From an uncultured Acidobacteriota bacterium (GTDB lineage: Bacteria; Acidobacteriota; Blastocatellia; Pyrinomonadales; Pyrinomonadaceae): a stretch of DNA of 5,039 nt. The notes under the pieces were generated by a model. It was not told where the DNA came from. It was given only the letters and a program-made list of their open reading frames with translations, and ran no database searches. Below, piece after piece: positions 1 to 5,039 of the stretch. The translations under genes and the position numbers were made by a program. The stretch spans positions 1 through 5,039 of the forward strand of contig CADEEU010000270.1 in assembly GCA_902826385.1 (NCBI GenBank), written 5' to 3'. Numbering within the stretch: the stretch's first letter is position 1; the number at the start of each line of letters is the position of its first letter.

Positions 1-850
1 TATCTGCTATACGCGTTAACGAGCTCTCTCCGCCGATGAATATCGAGCCAACGACAATAGCCGCGATCAAAATGGCCGAGAATCCGACCTTCATAACCAG
101 CCGTTGTCGGCTTTTTGCCCCGGTCGTAAGCATGATCAGAAAAATAACTTGAGCCAGAAATGCGACCAGGCCGCCGCGTGAGCCGCTCATGATTAGCGCA
201 ACGCCCATCAGAGCGATGCCTGTTATGTAGAGCAGCCTTTTGTCGCGAGCGACCGCACCCGCAAAAAGCATCCCGAGCGGCACACCCATCACCATTTCCA
301 TGTACGCGGCAAAGTTATGGCGATTGACGAAAGATCCGAATGGCGAAGCGTTTCTCACCTCGTAAATCCCGTAGATCTTTCCGGGACTCAGCACCGACTG
401 AAGTATCGCGAAGAAAGCGAAGGCAAAGCCGAACACTGAAAGCGCTATCACAAGTTTTCTTATCCGCACCGCCGAATCGACCAGCACGAGCGAAAGCGAA
501 AAGAAAAAGCCCAACGCTAGAAAATGAAGCGCCGACATCTGTGTCGCAAACGGGTCGAGCGAAATTGTACGAGGTATGCCGGTAACGCCTGCGGTTTCGG
601 CAAGCGAACCAAATGGAACGGTTTGCAAGAGGCCGTAGCCGGCGGCCGCATAGAGCGGAATTTGTAAGAGCGATAAGTTAATTCGGATCGAACCCGACCT
701 TAGGCCGTCAAAAGCCCACAGCACCAACACGATCGCGACCAGTATGTAAAACAGGGCAAGTATCGGCTGATGCACGGCTCCATAGGCGATAGTCGTGATA
801 AGGATCACGGCCAGCATCAATCCAAATGCGGTCTTGTTCGCCAGGGTCAT
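1..850 (-). CDS. O-antigen ligase/polymerase family membrane protein (C-terminus off window)
   Basis: This open frame is cut by the left window edge; 283 residues are visible from an ATG at 850. It is strongly hydrophobic, with several membrane segments (roughly residues 8-24, 29-47, 61-78, 108-125, 131-152, 182-200, 206-221, 228-243, 254-272). Two stretches typical of the O-antigen ligase/Wzy-like family (PF04932) are seen: FVNRHNFA at 174-181, and GSRGG at 223-227 in the start of a membrane segment. Family members join or polymerise lipid-linked glycans at the periplasmic face of the inner membrane (WaaL, Wzy, or related protein-glycosylation enzymes). The large periplasmic loop carrying the catalytic region would lie beyond the window, so ligase cannot be told from polymerase. 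The gene starts 7 nt after the TPR gene's stop and closes the visible aminotransferase-TPR-ligase unit. Family assignment is fairly firm; exact substrate is unknown. Confidence 0.85.
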   Translation of the reverse strand, partial: MTLANKTAFGLMLAVILITTIAYGAVHQPILALFYILVAIVLVLWAFDGLRSGSIRINLSLLQIPLYAAAGYGLLQTVPFGSLAETAGVTGIPRTISLDPFATQMSALHFLALGFFFSLSLVLVDSAVRIRKLVIALSVFGFAFAFFAILQSVLSPGKIYGIYEVRNASPFGSFVNRHNFAAYMEMVMGVPLGMLFAGAVARDKRLLYITGIALMGVALIMSGSRGGLVAFLAQVIFLIMLTTGAKSRQRLVMKVGFSAILIAAIVVGSIFIGGESSLTRIAD

Positions 851-860
851 AATCTCTCTA
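851..860 (-). promoter_or_regulatory. Ribosome binding site of the O-antigen ligase gene, overlapping upstream stop
   Basis: On the minus strand the purine run AGAGAG (859-854) lies 3 nt before the ATG at 850 and overlaps the TAG stop (860-858) of the TPR gene. It resembles a Shine-Dalgarno sequence at short spacing. The arrangement implies translational coupling of the two genes and supports ATG 850 as the start. Confidence 0.4.
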
Positions 861-2168
861 AAGCCGTTCGAGTTTAAAGTTGTCGTACCACACGATGCCG
901 GATATCGGGCAATTCTCGCCACAGCTTTCGCGCGCGGTCCTGATAGTTATTCCGTCACACTTTTCGGGCACGGTAAATTCGAGTGTCACCTGCTGCCAAT
1001 CGCGCGAGCCGAGCGGATATCGCTGGCTGCGAACGATGGATACGTCGTTGTTCGCATCTACCACCTCGAGCAGTGGCTCGCCGCCGGTCCTGAGGTTTTC
1101 CAGCCTCAGCATAAAACTCAAACGGTAACGGCCTTGAGGCTGAACCGCGACCAACTGGGTAACATTATAAAGTTCGGGTTTGGCGTAACCCTTAAAGTTG
1201 AGCTTAAGGCTGCGTTGGCCCTCGGATTTGACCGTCGAATCGGGCATTATCTCAAGCTTTCCGTCACCACGGCTGATCTTCCAGCCAAAAAGCGTGTTCT
1301 CCGATTCGCCAAAGAAATTTTCGAATCCGGCGTTAGAGATTGTTTCAACCTGCGCCTCAGGATCGACCCCGGACTGCCGGGCAAAAGCGACGGTCTGGCG
1401 GTAGAAACGTTTTGTGTATAGGTGATCTGTTATGTTCTTGAGGATTTGCGGATTCTTGGCCTTCTCTTCTTCAGGGATCGTGTTCCATACACGAAGCGAC
1501 TCGGCGGCCGCTCCACGCTGGGCGTAAAACTGGGCCAGTGAAACGCGAACGGCCGGCGTGTTGGCGGCGATTTGCTCTACGCGCGATGCATCTTTATCGA
1601 AATAGTCCCAGGCCAACGCAAAAACCTGTTCGCGGTAAACGATACTTTTTTCGGTCGTTTTCGTCAGGTACGCAAACGCTTCGTCAACACGATCTTGTCG
1701 AAGGTAGAAGTTGCCGATCTGCCATTGAGGGAAAGTGTACGCCGGAGCCAGTTCGACTGCACGCTTCAAGGCCTTTTCGGCGTCTTCGTCCCGCTCGGCC
1801 TGTTCGTACGCGCGGCCGAGTTCGATCCACCAGCGAAAATCGTTTGGAGACCTGCGAACAGTCTCTTCGAAGTTCTTTATAGATTCGGCAATGCTGGCTT
1901 CGTCGAACTCTTCTTTCAGTTTTGTTGCCAAAAGCCATCGCGGCAGCGGGTCACGCGGATTAAGATCGACCGCCGCCTTTGCTATTGCGAGCGAATTTTC
2001 CTGCACCGGCTGGGTCAGCTCACCAAGCATGTTACCGATCTGCCAACGAACACCGAACCACACGAACACAAGGGCAGCGACAACGGCGGCAAGTACGATC
2101 AATCGGCCGTTCAGGCTTTTTGAATTGGCTGTAAAAAAGGTTCGATCCAAAACTTGCGAGGGCCTCAC
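858..2168 (-). CDS. Membrane-anchored TPR protein with C-terminal jelly-roll (carbohydrate-binding-like) domain
   Basis: A 436-residue protein starting at a GTG (2168) that overlaps the aminotransferase stop as GTGA, which suggests translational coupling. Residues 1-22 are short and basic. Residues 23-40 form one hydrophobic membrane segment, probably a signal anchor that leaves the bulk of the protein outside the cytoplasm. Residues about 58-265 are helical TPR-like repeats; the clearest is at 111-144 (pattern W-x-x-L-G-x-A-Y ... A-x-x-x-x-x-A-x-x-L-x-P), followed by 145-176 and a degenerate one near 207-235. Residues about 278-436 look like a beta-sandwich of the galactose-binding/CBM4_9-like type: N-x-G-F-E opening at 279-283, a Trp at 296, and the closing W-Y-D-N-F-x-L at 427-433. 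Three cysteines (404, 416, 420) sit in this domain and could form a disulfide. Lying between an aminotransferase and an O-antigen ligase, it probably scaffolds or binds the surface glycan. That role is inferred; no enzyme motif is seen. Confidence 0.85.
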   Translation of the reverse strand: MRPSQVLDRTFFTANSKSLNGRLIVLAAVVAALVFVWFGVRWQIGNMLGELTQPVQENSLAIAKAAVDLNPRDPLPRWLLATKLKEEFDEASIAESIKNFEETVRRSPNDFRWWIELGRAYEQAERDEDAEKALKRAVELAPAYTFPQWQIGNFYLRQDRVDEAFAYLTKTTEKSIVYREQVFALAWDYFDKDASRVEQIAANTPAVRVSLAQFYAQRGAAAESLRVWNTIPEEEKAKNPQILKNITDHLYTKRFYRQTVAFARQSGVDPEAQVETISNAGFENFFGESENTLFGWKISRGDGKLEIMPDSTVKSEGQRSLKLNFKGYAKPELYNVTQLVAVQPQGRYRLSFMLRLENLRTGGEPLLEVVDANNDVSIVRSQRYPLGSRDWQQVTLEFTVPEKCDGITIRTARESCGENCPISGIVWYDNFKLERL

Positions 2169-3283
2169 TTTCCGTAAAATTCGGCAATCTTTTCAACCAC
2201 GTAATGCTGCTGCTCAGGCTTAAGCTCTGGGTAGATCGGCAGGGCCAATGTTTCCCTTGAAGCTTTTTCGGACTCGGGAAAATCGCCTTTCTTATAACCG
2301 AGATACTCGAAACATTCCTGCAAGTGCAGCGAAACCGGATAATAAATATCGGTTCCGACACCGTTTTCCGTTAGGTGCCGCCGCAGATCGTCGCGTTTTT
2401 CAGAAGGTCGGACGACAAACTGGTTGTATATGTGCCGTACATCGTCGCGTTCAAGCGGCAGCACGACACTTTCTAACAGTCCGAACTCGCTAAAAAGATC
2501 TCGATAGCAGTCGGCATTTTCCTTTCGCTCGTCCGACCAAGCGTCCAAATGCGGTAGTTTCACACGAAGCACCGAGCCCTGAAAGCCGTCCAGTCTTGAG
2601 TTCAGGCCCACCCATTTGTGATAGTAGCGTTCTTTCGATCCATGAACCCGCAGAGCGAGAAGGACCTCGGCAATAGCGTCGTCATTGGTCGTCATGAATC
2701 CGCCGTCGCCCATGCCGCCCAGATTTTTCGACGGGTAGAACGAAAAACATCCGATGTCGCCGATCGATCCGGCCCGACGACCGTTGTCTTCGGCGCCGAT
2801 TGCCTGAGCTGCGTCTTCAACGATCGGGACGCCGCGAGTTTCGCAAACTTTCCGCAACTCGTCCATTTCAGCGCACTGGCCGTAGAGATGGACAGGCTGA
2901 ACAGCCTTCGTCCGGTCCGTGATCTTACTCTCGACCTGCGAAACATCCAGGTTGTAAGTTTCGGGGTCAATATCCACGAAAACAGGTTTTGCACCCAGCC
3001 GCGTAATAGCACTTACGGTAGCAAAAAAACTGTACGGGGTGGTTATTACTTCGTCCCCGGCCTGAACGTCCAGGGCCATCATCGCCAGCAGCAGCGCGTC
3101 GCTGCCGGACGCACACCCGATCGCGTATTTCGTCCCGCAGTAGTCGGCAAGCTCCTTTTCCAACTGTGCCACCTCGCCGCCGAGTATAAACGCGTTCGAA
3201 TCAAGCACGCGACCCAGGGCCGCCTCGATCTCGGGCCGAAGTTTATCGTTCTGTTCTTTTAGGTCGAGTAGAGGAACGTTCAT
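2165..3283 (-). CDS. DegT/DnrJ/EryC1/StrS family PLP-dependent sugar aminotransferase
   Basis: A full-length 372-residue member of the family, whose usual length is about 360-400. These fold-type I enzymes transfer an amino group, usually from glutamate, to a keto sugar nucleotide in the cytoplasm, supplying amino sugars for O-antigen, capsule or exopolysaccharide. Visible hallmarks are: N-terminal VPLLDL (3-8); phosphate-binding GSDAL (60-64); the aromatic/loop region TTPYSFFAT (81-89); the cofactor-binding Asp157 in VEDAAQA; and the Schiff-base Lys186 in SFYPSKNLGG. The C-terminal substrate region contains HIYNQFVVR (284-292) and TDIYYPVSLH (311-320). The ATG at 3283 gives the normal family N-terminus, although no good Shine-Dalgarno precedes it. 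It is the first gene of the visible polysaccharide unit and overlaps the TPR gene by 4 nt. WbpE/WlbC-like and FdtB/QdtB-like enzymes are all possible, so no symbol is given. Confidence 0.95.
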   Translation of the reverse strand: MNVPLLDLKEQNDKLRPEIEAALGRVLDSNAFILGGEVAQLEKELADYCGTKYAIGCASGSDALLLAMMALDVQAGDEVITTPYSFFATVSAITRLGAKPVFVDIDPETYNLDVSQVESKITDRTKAVQPVHLYGQCAEMDELRKVCETRGVPIVEDAAQAIGAEDNGRRAGSIGDIGCFSFYPSKNLGGMGDGGFMTTNDDAIAEVLLALRVHGSKERYYHKWVGLNSRLDGFQGSVLRVKLPHLDAWSDERKENADCYRDLFSEFGLLESVVLPLERDDVRHIYNQFVVRPSEKRDDLRRHLTENGVGTDIYYPVSLHLQECFEYLGYKKGDFPESEKASRETLALPIYPELKPEQQHYVVEKIAEFYGK

Positions 3284-3289
3284 TCGGAA

Positions 3290-3310
3290 TTAGCCACAGA
3301 GAACACAGAG
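3290..3310. repeat. Left arm of 21-bp perfect inverted repeat
   Basis: This arm reads TTA, then GCCACAGAGAACACAGAG, on the plus strand. Its exact reverse complement occurs at 3729-3749. It contains two direct copies of CACAGAG separated by AA. It lies 6 nt upstream of the aminotransferase start codon and 2 nt beyond the GxxExxY stop codon (TAA, 3315-3313). Allowing a one-base gap, the match extends outward into a flanking GAAT. Confidence 0.9.
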
Positions 3311-3312
3311 GG

Positions 3313-3699
3313 TTAGTTGGAAATCCTTTTAACACCGTCAACCAGGCGTTTTTCGCCAAAATTAATGATCAACCCGCGCTTCAGGCCGGTAGCTTTCAGA
3401 TACGAAAGCACCTGAGCCATAGCAACATCCGGCAATCTGGAAACGGATTTGATCTCGATTATAACTTCTCCTTCGACAATTAGGTCTATCCTCTGTCCTT
3501 TTATGACACGGTCTTTGTAAATGACGTCGATAGAAACCTGGCGACTGCAGTTCAGGCCGCGGAGTTCTAGTTCATAACACAAAGCCTCTTCATAAATCGA
3601 CTCAAGGAGCCCGGGCCCAAGATTCTTATGAACTTCAATGGCGGCCCCAATTATTTCTCGTGTTAGTCGATCTGACGGATTAGTTGCGGAAACATTCAC
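3313..3699 (-). CDS. GxxExxY family protein (PD-(D/E)XK nuclease-like)
   Basis: A complete 128-residue protein matching the GxxExxY family, which usually has about 120-135 residues. The naming motif is at 30-36 (GLLESIY), preceded by LTREIIGAAIEVHKNLGPG (12-30). A likely nuclease-fold core follows: Asp72 in RIDLIV, then Glu82-x-Lys84 in IEIKS, the D...ExK spacing of PD-(D/E)XK folds, then Q96 in AQVLSYL. The C-terminus GLIINFGEKRLVDGVKRI is also typical. All candidate active-site residues are present, so the gene appears intact. The start is GTG at 3699; a stop codon lies two codons upstream, and AGG at 3711-3709 is 9 nt before it, so the start is well bounded. The biological role of the family is not established; nucleic-acid cleavage or binding is only suggested by the fold. 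The gene is framed by the 21-bp inverted repeat, is lower in GC than its neighbours, and runs divergently from nth. Confidence 0.92.
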   Translation of the reverse strand: MNVSATNPSDRLTREIIGAAIEVHKNLGPGLLESIYEEALCYELELRGLNCSRQVSIDVIYKDRVIKGQRIDLIVEGEVIIEIKSVSRLPDVAMAQVLSYLKATGLKRGLIINFGEKRLVDGVKRISN

Positions 3700-3728
3700 A
3701 AATTATGACCTGATATATAAAAATCAAA
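3700..3728 (-). promoter_or_regulatory. AT-rich leader of the GxxExxY gene with Shine-Dalgarno-like AGG
   Basis: This 29-nt stretch between the right repeat arm and the GTG start is very AT-rich. On the minus strand it holds TATATA and CATAAT, either of which could be a -10 element, and AGG (3711-3709) 9 nt before the GTG. No matching -35 box is evident; with a -10 here, the -35 region would fall within the right repeat arm. Read on the plus strand, the same segment could serve as a -10 (TATATAA, 3714-3720) for nth. Confidence 0.3.
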
Positions 3729-3749
3729 CTCTGTGTTCTCTGTGGCTAA
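3729..3749. repeat. Right arm of 21-bp perfect inverted repeat
   Basis: This arm reads CTCTGTGTTCTCTGTGGC then TAA on the plus strand and is the exact reverse complement of 3290-3310. It lies in the divergent region between the GxxExxY gene and nth, about 60 nt before the proposed nth start and 30 nt before the GxxExxY start. It could therefore influence transcription of either gene. Confidence 0.9.
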
Positions 3750-3808
3750 ATTCTACAAAAACAAGACCCAGTTTGCATTTTCGAACGTCGTTTTTTAGCC
3801 TAACTCGA

Positions 3809-4465
3809 GTGATTGCCGACAAGAAAAAGAGAACGGCCGAGATTATCAAAAGGCTGCGAAAGAGATATCCCGACGCCCATTGTGCGCTGAATTATTCCAG
3901 CCCTTTCGAACTTCTGATCGCCACTATTCTTTCAGCGCAATGCACCGACGAACGCGTGAACGTCGTCACCGCCGACCTGTTCAGGAAATACCGCACGCCG
4001 CAGGATTTTGTGGATGTTCCCAAGTCCGAACTTGAAAAGGATATTCATTCAACCGGATTCTTTCGCAACAAAGCCAGGAACATAAAGGCGGCAAGTCAAC
4101 GAATTATTGACGTTTACGGCGGCAAGATTCCGCGTACGATGGAGGAAATTCTGACCCTCGGAGGCGTGGCCCGTAAGACGGGAAATGTCGTACTTGGCAA
4201 TGCTTTCGGAATCGCGTCTGGTGTGGTTGTCGATACGCACGTCTCACGGCTTTCGCAGCGGCTTGGGCTGACCGACGAAAAAACGCCCGAAAAAATCGAG
4301 CGTGATCTTGAGCAGCTGGTTCCAAAACGGAACTGGATAATGTTCCCGCACTGGATGATCTTTCACGGAAGGCAGGTCTGCCATGCCCGCAAACCAAAAT
4401 GCACCGAATGTGTGCTGGCCGATATTTGCCCGTCGTACAAGCTATCCGTCGGCGATCCGGCCTAA
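3809..4465 (+). CDS. nth: Endonuclease III (DNA glycosylase/AP lyase)
   Basis: A bifunctional base-excision-repair enzyme that removes oxidised pyrimidines and cleaves the abasic site by beta-elimination in the cytoplasm. From GTG 3809 the protein has 218 residues, close to the 211 of E. coli Nth. The N-terminal block SSPFELLIATILSAQCTD (30-47) is typical of the family. The helix-hairpin-helix is LGGVARKTGNVVLGNAF with catalytic Lys123, and the catalytic Asp is 142 in VDTHVSRL. The 4Fe-4S cluster ligands are Cys191, 198, 201 and 207 (C-x6-C-x2-C-x5-C). The hairpin reads LGGVARKT where LPGVGRKT is usual. The frame is open further upstream, to an ATG at 3638, but that extension would run through the right repeat arm and antisense to the GxxExxY gene, adds 57 residues foreign to the family, and is rejected. 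No Shine-Dalgarno is visible before GTG 3809, so the exact start is less sure than the identity. The 3' end overlaps the convergent flotillin gene by 4 nt. Confidence 0.95.
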   Translation: MIADKKKRTAEIIKRLRKRYPDAHCALNYSSPFELLIATILSAQCTDERVNVVTADLFRKYRTPQDFVDVPKSELEKDIHSTGFFRNKARNIKAASQRIIDVYGGKIPRTMEEILTLGGVARKTGNVVLGNAFGIASGVVVDTHVSRLSQRLGLTDEKTPEKIERDLEQLVPKRNWIMFPHWMIFHGRQVCHARKPKCTECVLADICPSYKLSVGDPA

Positions 4466-5039
4466 GCGTCTATCTCCGGCTTACTCTGAGGTGCCGTCGG
4501 CTTTGGAGTTTCCTTGACCGGCTCTATCTTTTTTTCGCCTGACGCCCCGTTCTGTTCGATTCCAAGCTGTGACATGATCTCAGGCAAATTCAATCCCAGG
4601 GCCTGAAGCTGTTGAAGAAGCGAGAAGATCAGCGTTGGGCCTGTTTGAGCAAATCTATTTATTCCTCCGCCGCCATCACCATTTCCGTGCCCCTGATCAA
4701 TCATTACGATCTTGTCGATCTTGCCCAGCGGCTCGGCAACTGCCTGAAATACAGGTGCCGACGATTCGATGATTGATGGTAATTTTTCGAGAATCGTCTG
4801 AAGCCTTGAGGCGTCGTTAAACTCGCGCCACGCCGCGGCTTTTTCTTTGATCGCGGCCGCTTCCGCAAGACCTTGTGCTTCGATCGATTTCGCCTGGGCG
4901 AGACCGGTCGCCTGCAGTTTTTCGGCTTCGGCAAGGCCGACCGCTCGAATCTTTTCAGCCTCGGCTTTACCTTCGGCGGCGACGCCGTCGGCCCCGCCCT
5001 GGTCTACCCCTTTGTGTTTATGCTCGTCTTCTTCCTGAA
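4462..5039 (-). CDS. Flotillin-like SPFH-family protein, C-terminal part (N-terminus off window)
   Basis: The frame is open from the right window edge to a TAG at 4464-4462, giving 191 visible residues. The N-terminal SPFH/band-7 domain lies outside the window. Visible in order are a charged, Gly/His-containing stretch (1-19); an Ala/Glu-rich helical region (20-72) made largely of four 11-residue repeats; AWREFNDASRLQTILEKLPSI-type sequence (69-90) and the segment PLGKIDKIVMID (103-114), all characteristic of flotillin C-termini; a Gly-rich linker GNGDGGGG (118-125); a hydrophobic, Leu-rich helix (131-155); and a Lys/Pro/Glu-rich tail. Flotillins oligomerise on the cytoplasmic side of the inner membrane and are linked to membrane microdomain organisation. 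The family call rests only on the C-terminus, so a flotillin versus a related YqiK-type protein cannot be separated. The gene is convergent with nth, sharing 4 nt at the stops, which leaves no space for an intergenic terminator. Confidence 0.85.
   Translation of the reverse strand, partial: QEEDEHKHKGVDQGGADGVAAEGKAEAEKIRAVGLAEAEKLQATGLAQAKSIEAQGLAEAAAIKEKAAAWREFNDASRLQTILEKLPSIIESSAPVFQAVAEPLGKIDKIVMIDQGHGNGDGGGGINRFAQTGPTLIFSLLQQLQALGLNLPEIMSQLGIEQNGASGEKKIEPVKETPKPTAPQSKPEIDA
4840..4971 (-). repeat. Four tandem 11-residue (33-nt) Ala/Glu-rich repeats in the flotillin-like protein
   Basis: Visible residues 23-66 divide into four units of exactly 11 residues: GKAEAEKIRAV, GLAEAEKLQAT, GLAQAKSIEAQ and GLAEAAAIKEK. 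The consensus is G-L-A-E-A-x-x-I-x-A-x. An 11-residue period fits a continuous right-handed-type helical coiled-coil surface. The DNA copies are diverged at synonymous sites, so this is an old protein repeat rather than a recent DNA duplication. Confidence 0.85.

Larger units (their letters stand above)
3290..3749. mobile_element. Candidate inverted-repeat-bounded GxxExxY cassette (about 460 bp)
   Basis: The unit consists of two perfect 21-bp inverted arms and one gene, with only 2 nt between the left arm and the gene's stop codon and 29 nt between the GTG start and the right arm. Hand counting gives about 47% GC for 3361-3660 against about 55% for 2761-3060 in the aminotransferase gene, consistent with a different origin. 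No transposase, integrase or clear target-site duplication is visible, so mobility is inference. If it moves, it would need a trans-acting enzyme or the GxxExxY protein itself. The alternative is that the repeats are genome-wide dispersed elements that happen to frame the gene, or that they act in the RNA as a long-range stem. Confidence 0.35.

Noticed and set aside
340..585. Plus-strand frame of 81 basic residues
   Set aside because: It is antisense to membrane segments of the O-antigen ligase family gene and has no recognisable features.
795..1421. Plus-strand open frame of 208 codons antisense to the TPR gene
   Set aside because: It is a shadow of the TPR/jelly-roll gene, which has clear domain structure on the minus strand; the plus-strand translation matches no family I recognise.
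2618..3262. Plus-strand open frame of 214 codons antisense to the aminotransferase gene
   Set aside because: The minus strand encodes an unmistakable full-length DegT-family enzyme with its PLP lysine; the opposite frame shows no recognisable motif.
3281..3755. Target-site duplication flanking the inverted repeats
   Set aside because: The flanking bases GAAT and ATTC are complementary to each other, so they extend the inverted repeat (with a one-base gap) rather than form a direct duplication.
3782..3796. Possible terminator: CGAACGTCG followed by T6
   Set aside because: The stem would be only 3 bp, too weak for an intrinsic terminator, and no plus-strand gene ends just upstream.
3638..3808. 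57-codon N-terminal extension of endonuclease III from an ATG at 3638
   Set aside because: It is antisense to the GxxExxY gene, crosses the right repeat arm, and adds residues absent from the family; GTG 3809 gives the normal length.
4462..4704. A stand-alone 80-residue gene starting at ATG 4704
   Set aside because: The same frame stays open to the window edge and the upstream part carries flotillin-type sequence, so this is only the tail of a larger gene.
4704..4934. Minus-strand frame of 76 very basic residues
   Set aside because: It is an out-of-frame reading of the flotillin repeat region; the Arg/Lys richness comes from the repeat composition.

Overview
The window looks like chromosomal DNA of a Gram-negative-type bacterium with about 50-55% GC. 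Protein style (an aminotransferase / TPR / O-antigen-ligase surface-polysaccharide cluster, a GxxExxY-family gene, a flotillin-like protein) is reminiscent of Acidobacteriota such as Blastocatellia. That placement is an impression from protein style, not a phylogenetic result. Coding density is high, genes overlap or nearly abut, and GTG starts are used three times.

Layout, left to right. Positions 1-3283 hold three minus-strand genes read right to left as one tightly packed unit: a DegT/DnrJ/EryC1/StrS PLP sugar aminotransferase (2165-3283), a membrane-anchored TPR protein with a C-terminal jelly-roll, carbohydrate-binding-like domain (858-2168), and an O-antigen ligase/polymerase-family membrane protein (1-850, cut by the window edge). 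Stop and start codons overlap in a GTGA between the first two, and 7 nt separate the second and third. Positions 3290-3749 hold a small GxxExxY-family gene (3313-3699, minus) enclosed by a perfect 21-bp inverted repeat. Positions 3809-4465 hold endonuclease III (nth, plus strand). Positions 4462-5039 hold the C-terminal part of a flotillin-like SPFH protein (minus, cut by the window edge), whose stop codon overlaps that of nth by 4 nt.

The aminotransferase would make an amino sugar nucleotide, the ligase/polymerase would transfer or polymerise glycan at the periplasmic face, and the TPR/jelly-roll protein, anchored in the same membrane, could scaffold or bind the glycan. nth (base-excision repair) and the flotillin gene (membrane organisation) look unrelated to this pathway.

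The most interesting item is the inverted-repeat-bounded GxxExxY unit. It is about 460 bp, lower in GC than its neighbours, sits between a polysaccharide operon and a housekeeping gene, and each arm is built from two copies of CACAGAG. It looks like a compact inserted cassette without a recognisable transposase, possibly a non-autonomous mobile or regulatory unit. A second point of interest is the separately encoded TPR plus glycan-binding-like partner beside the O-antigen ligase.
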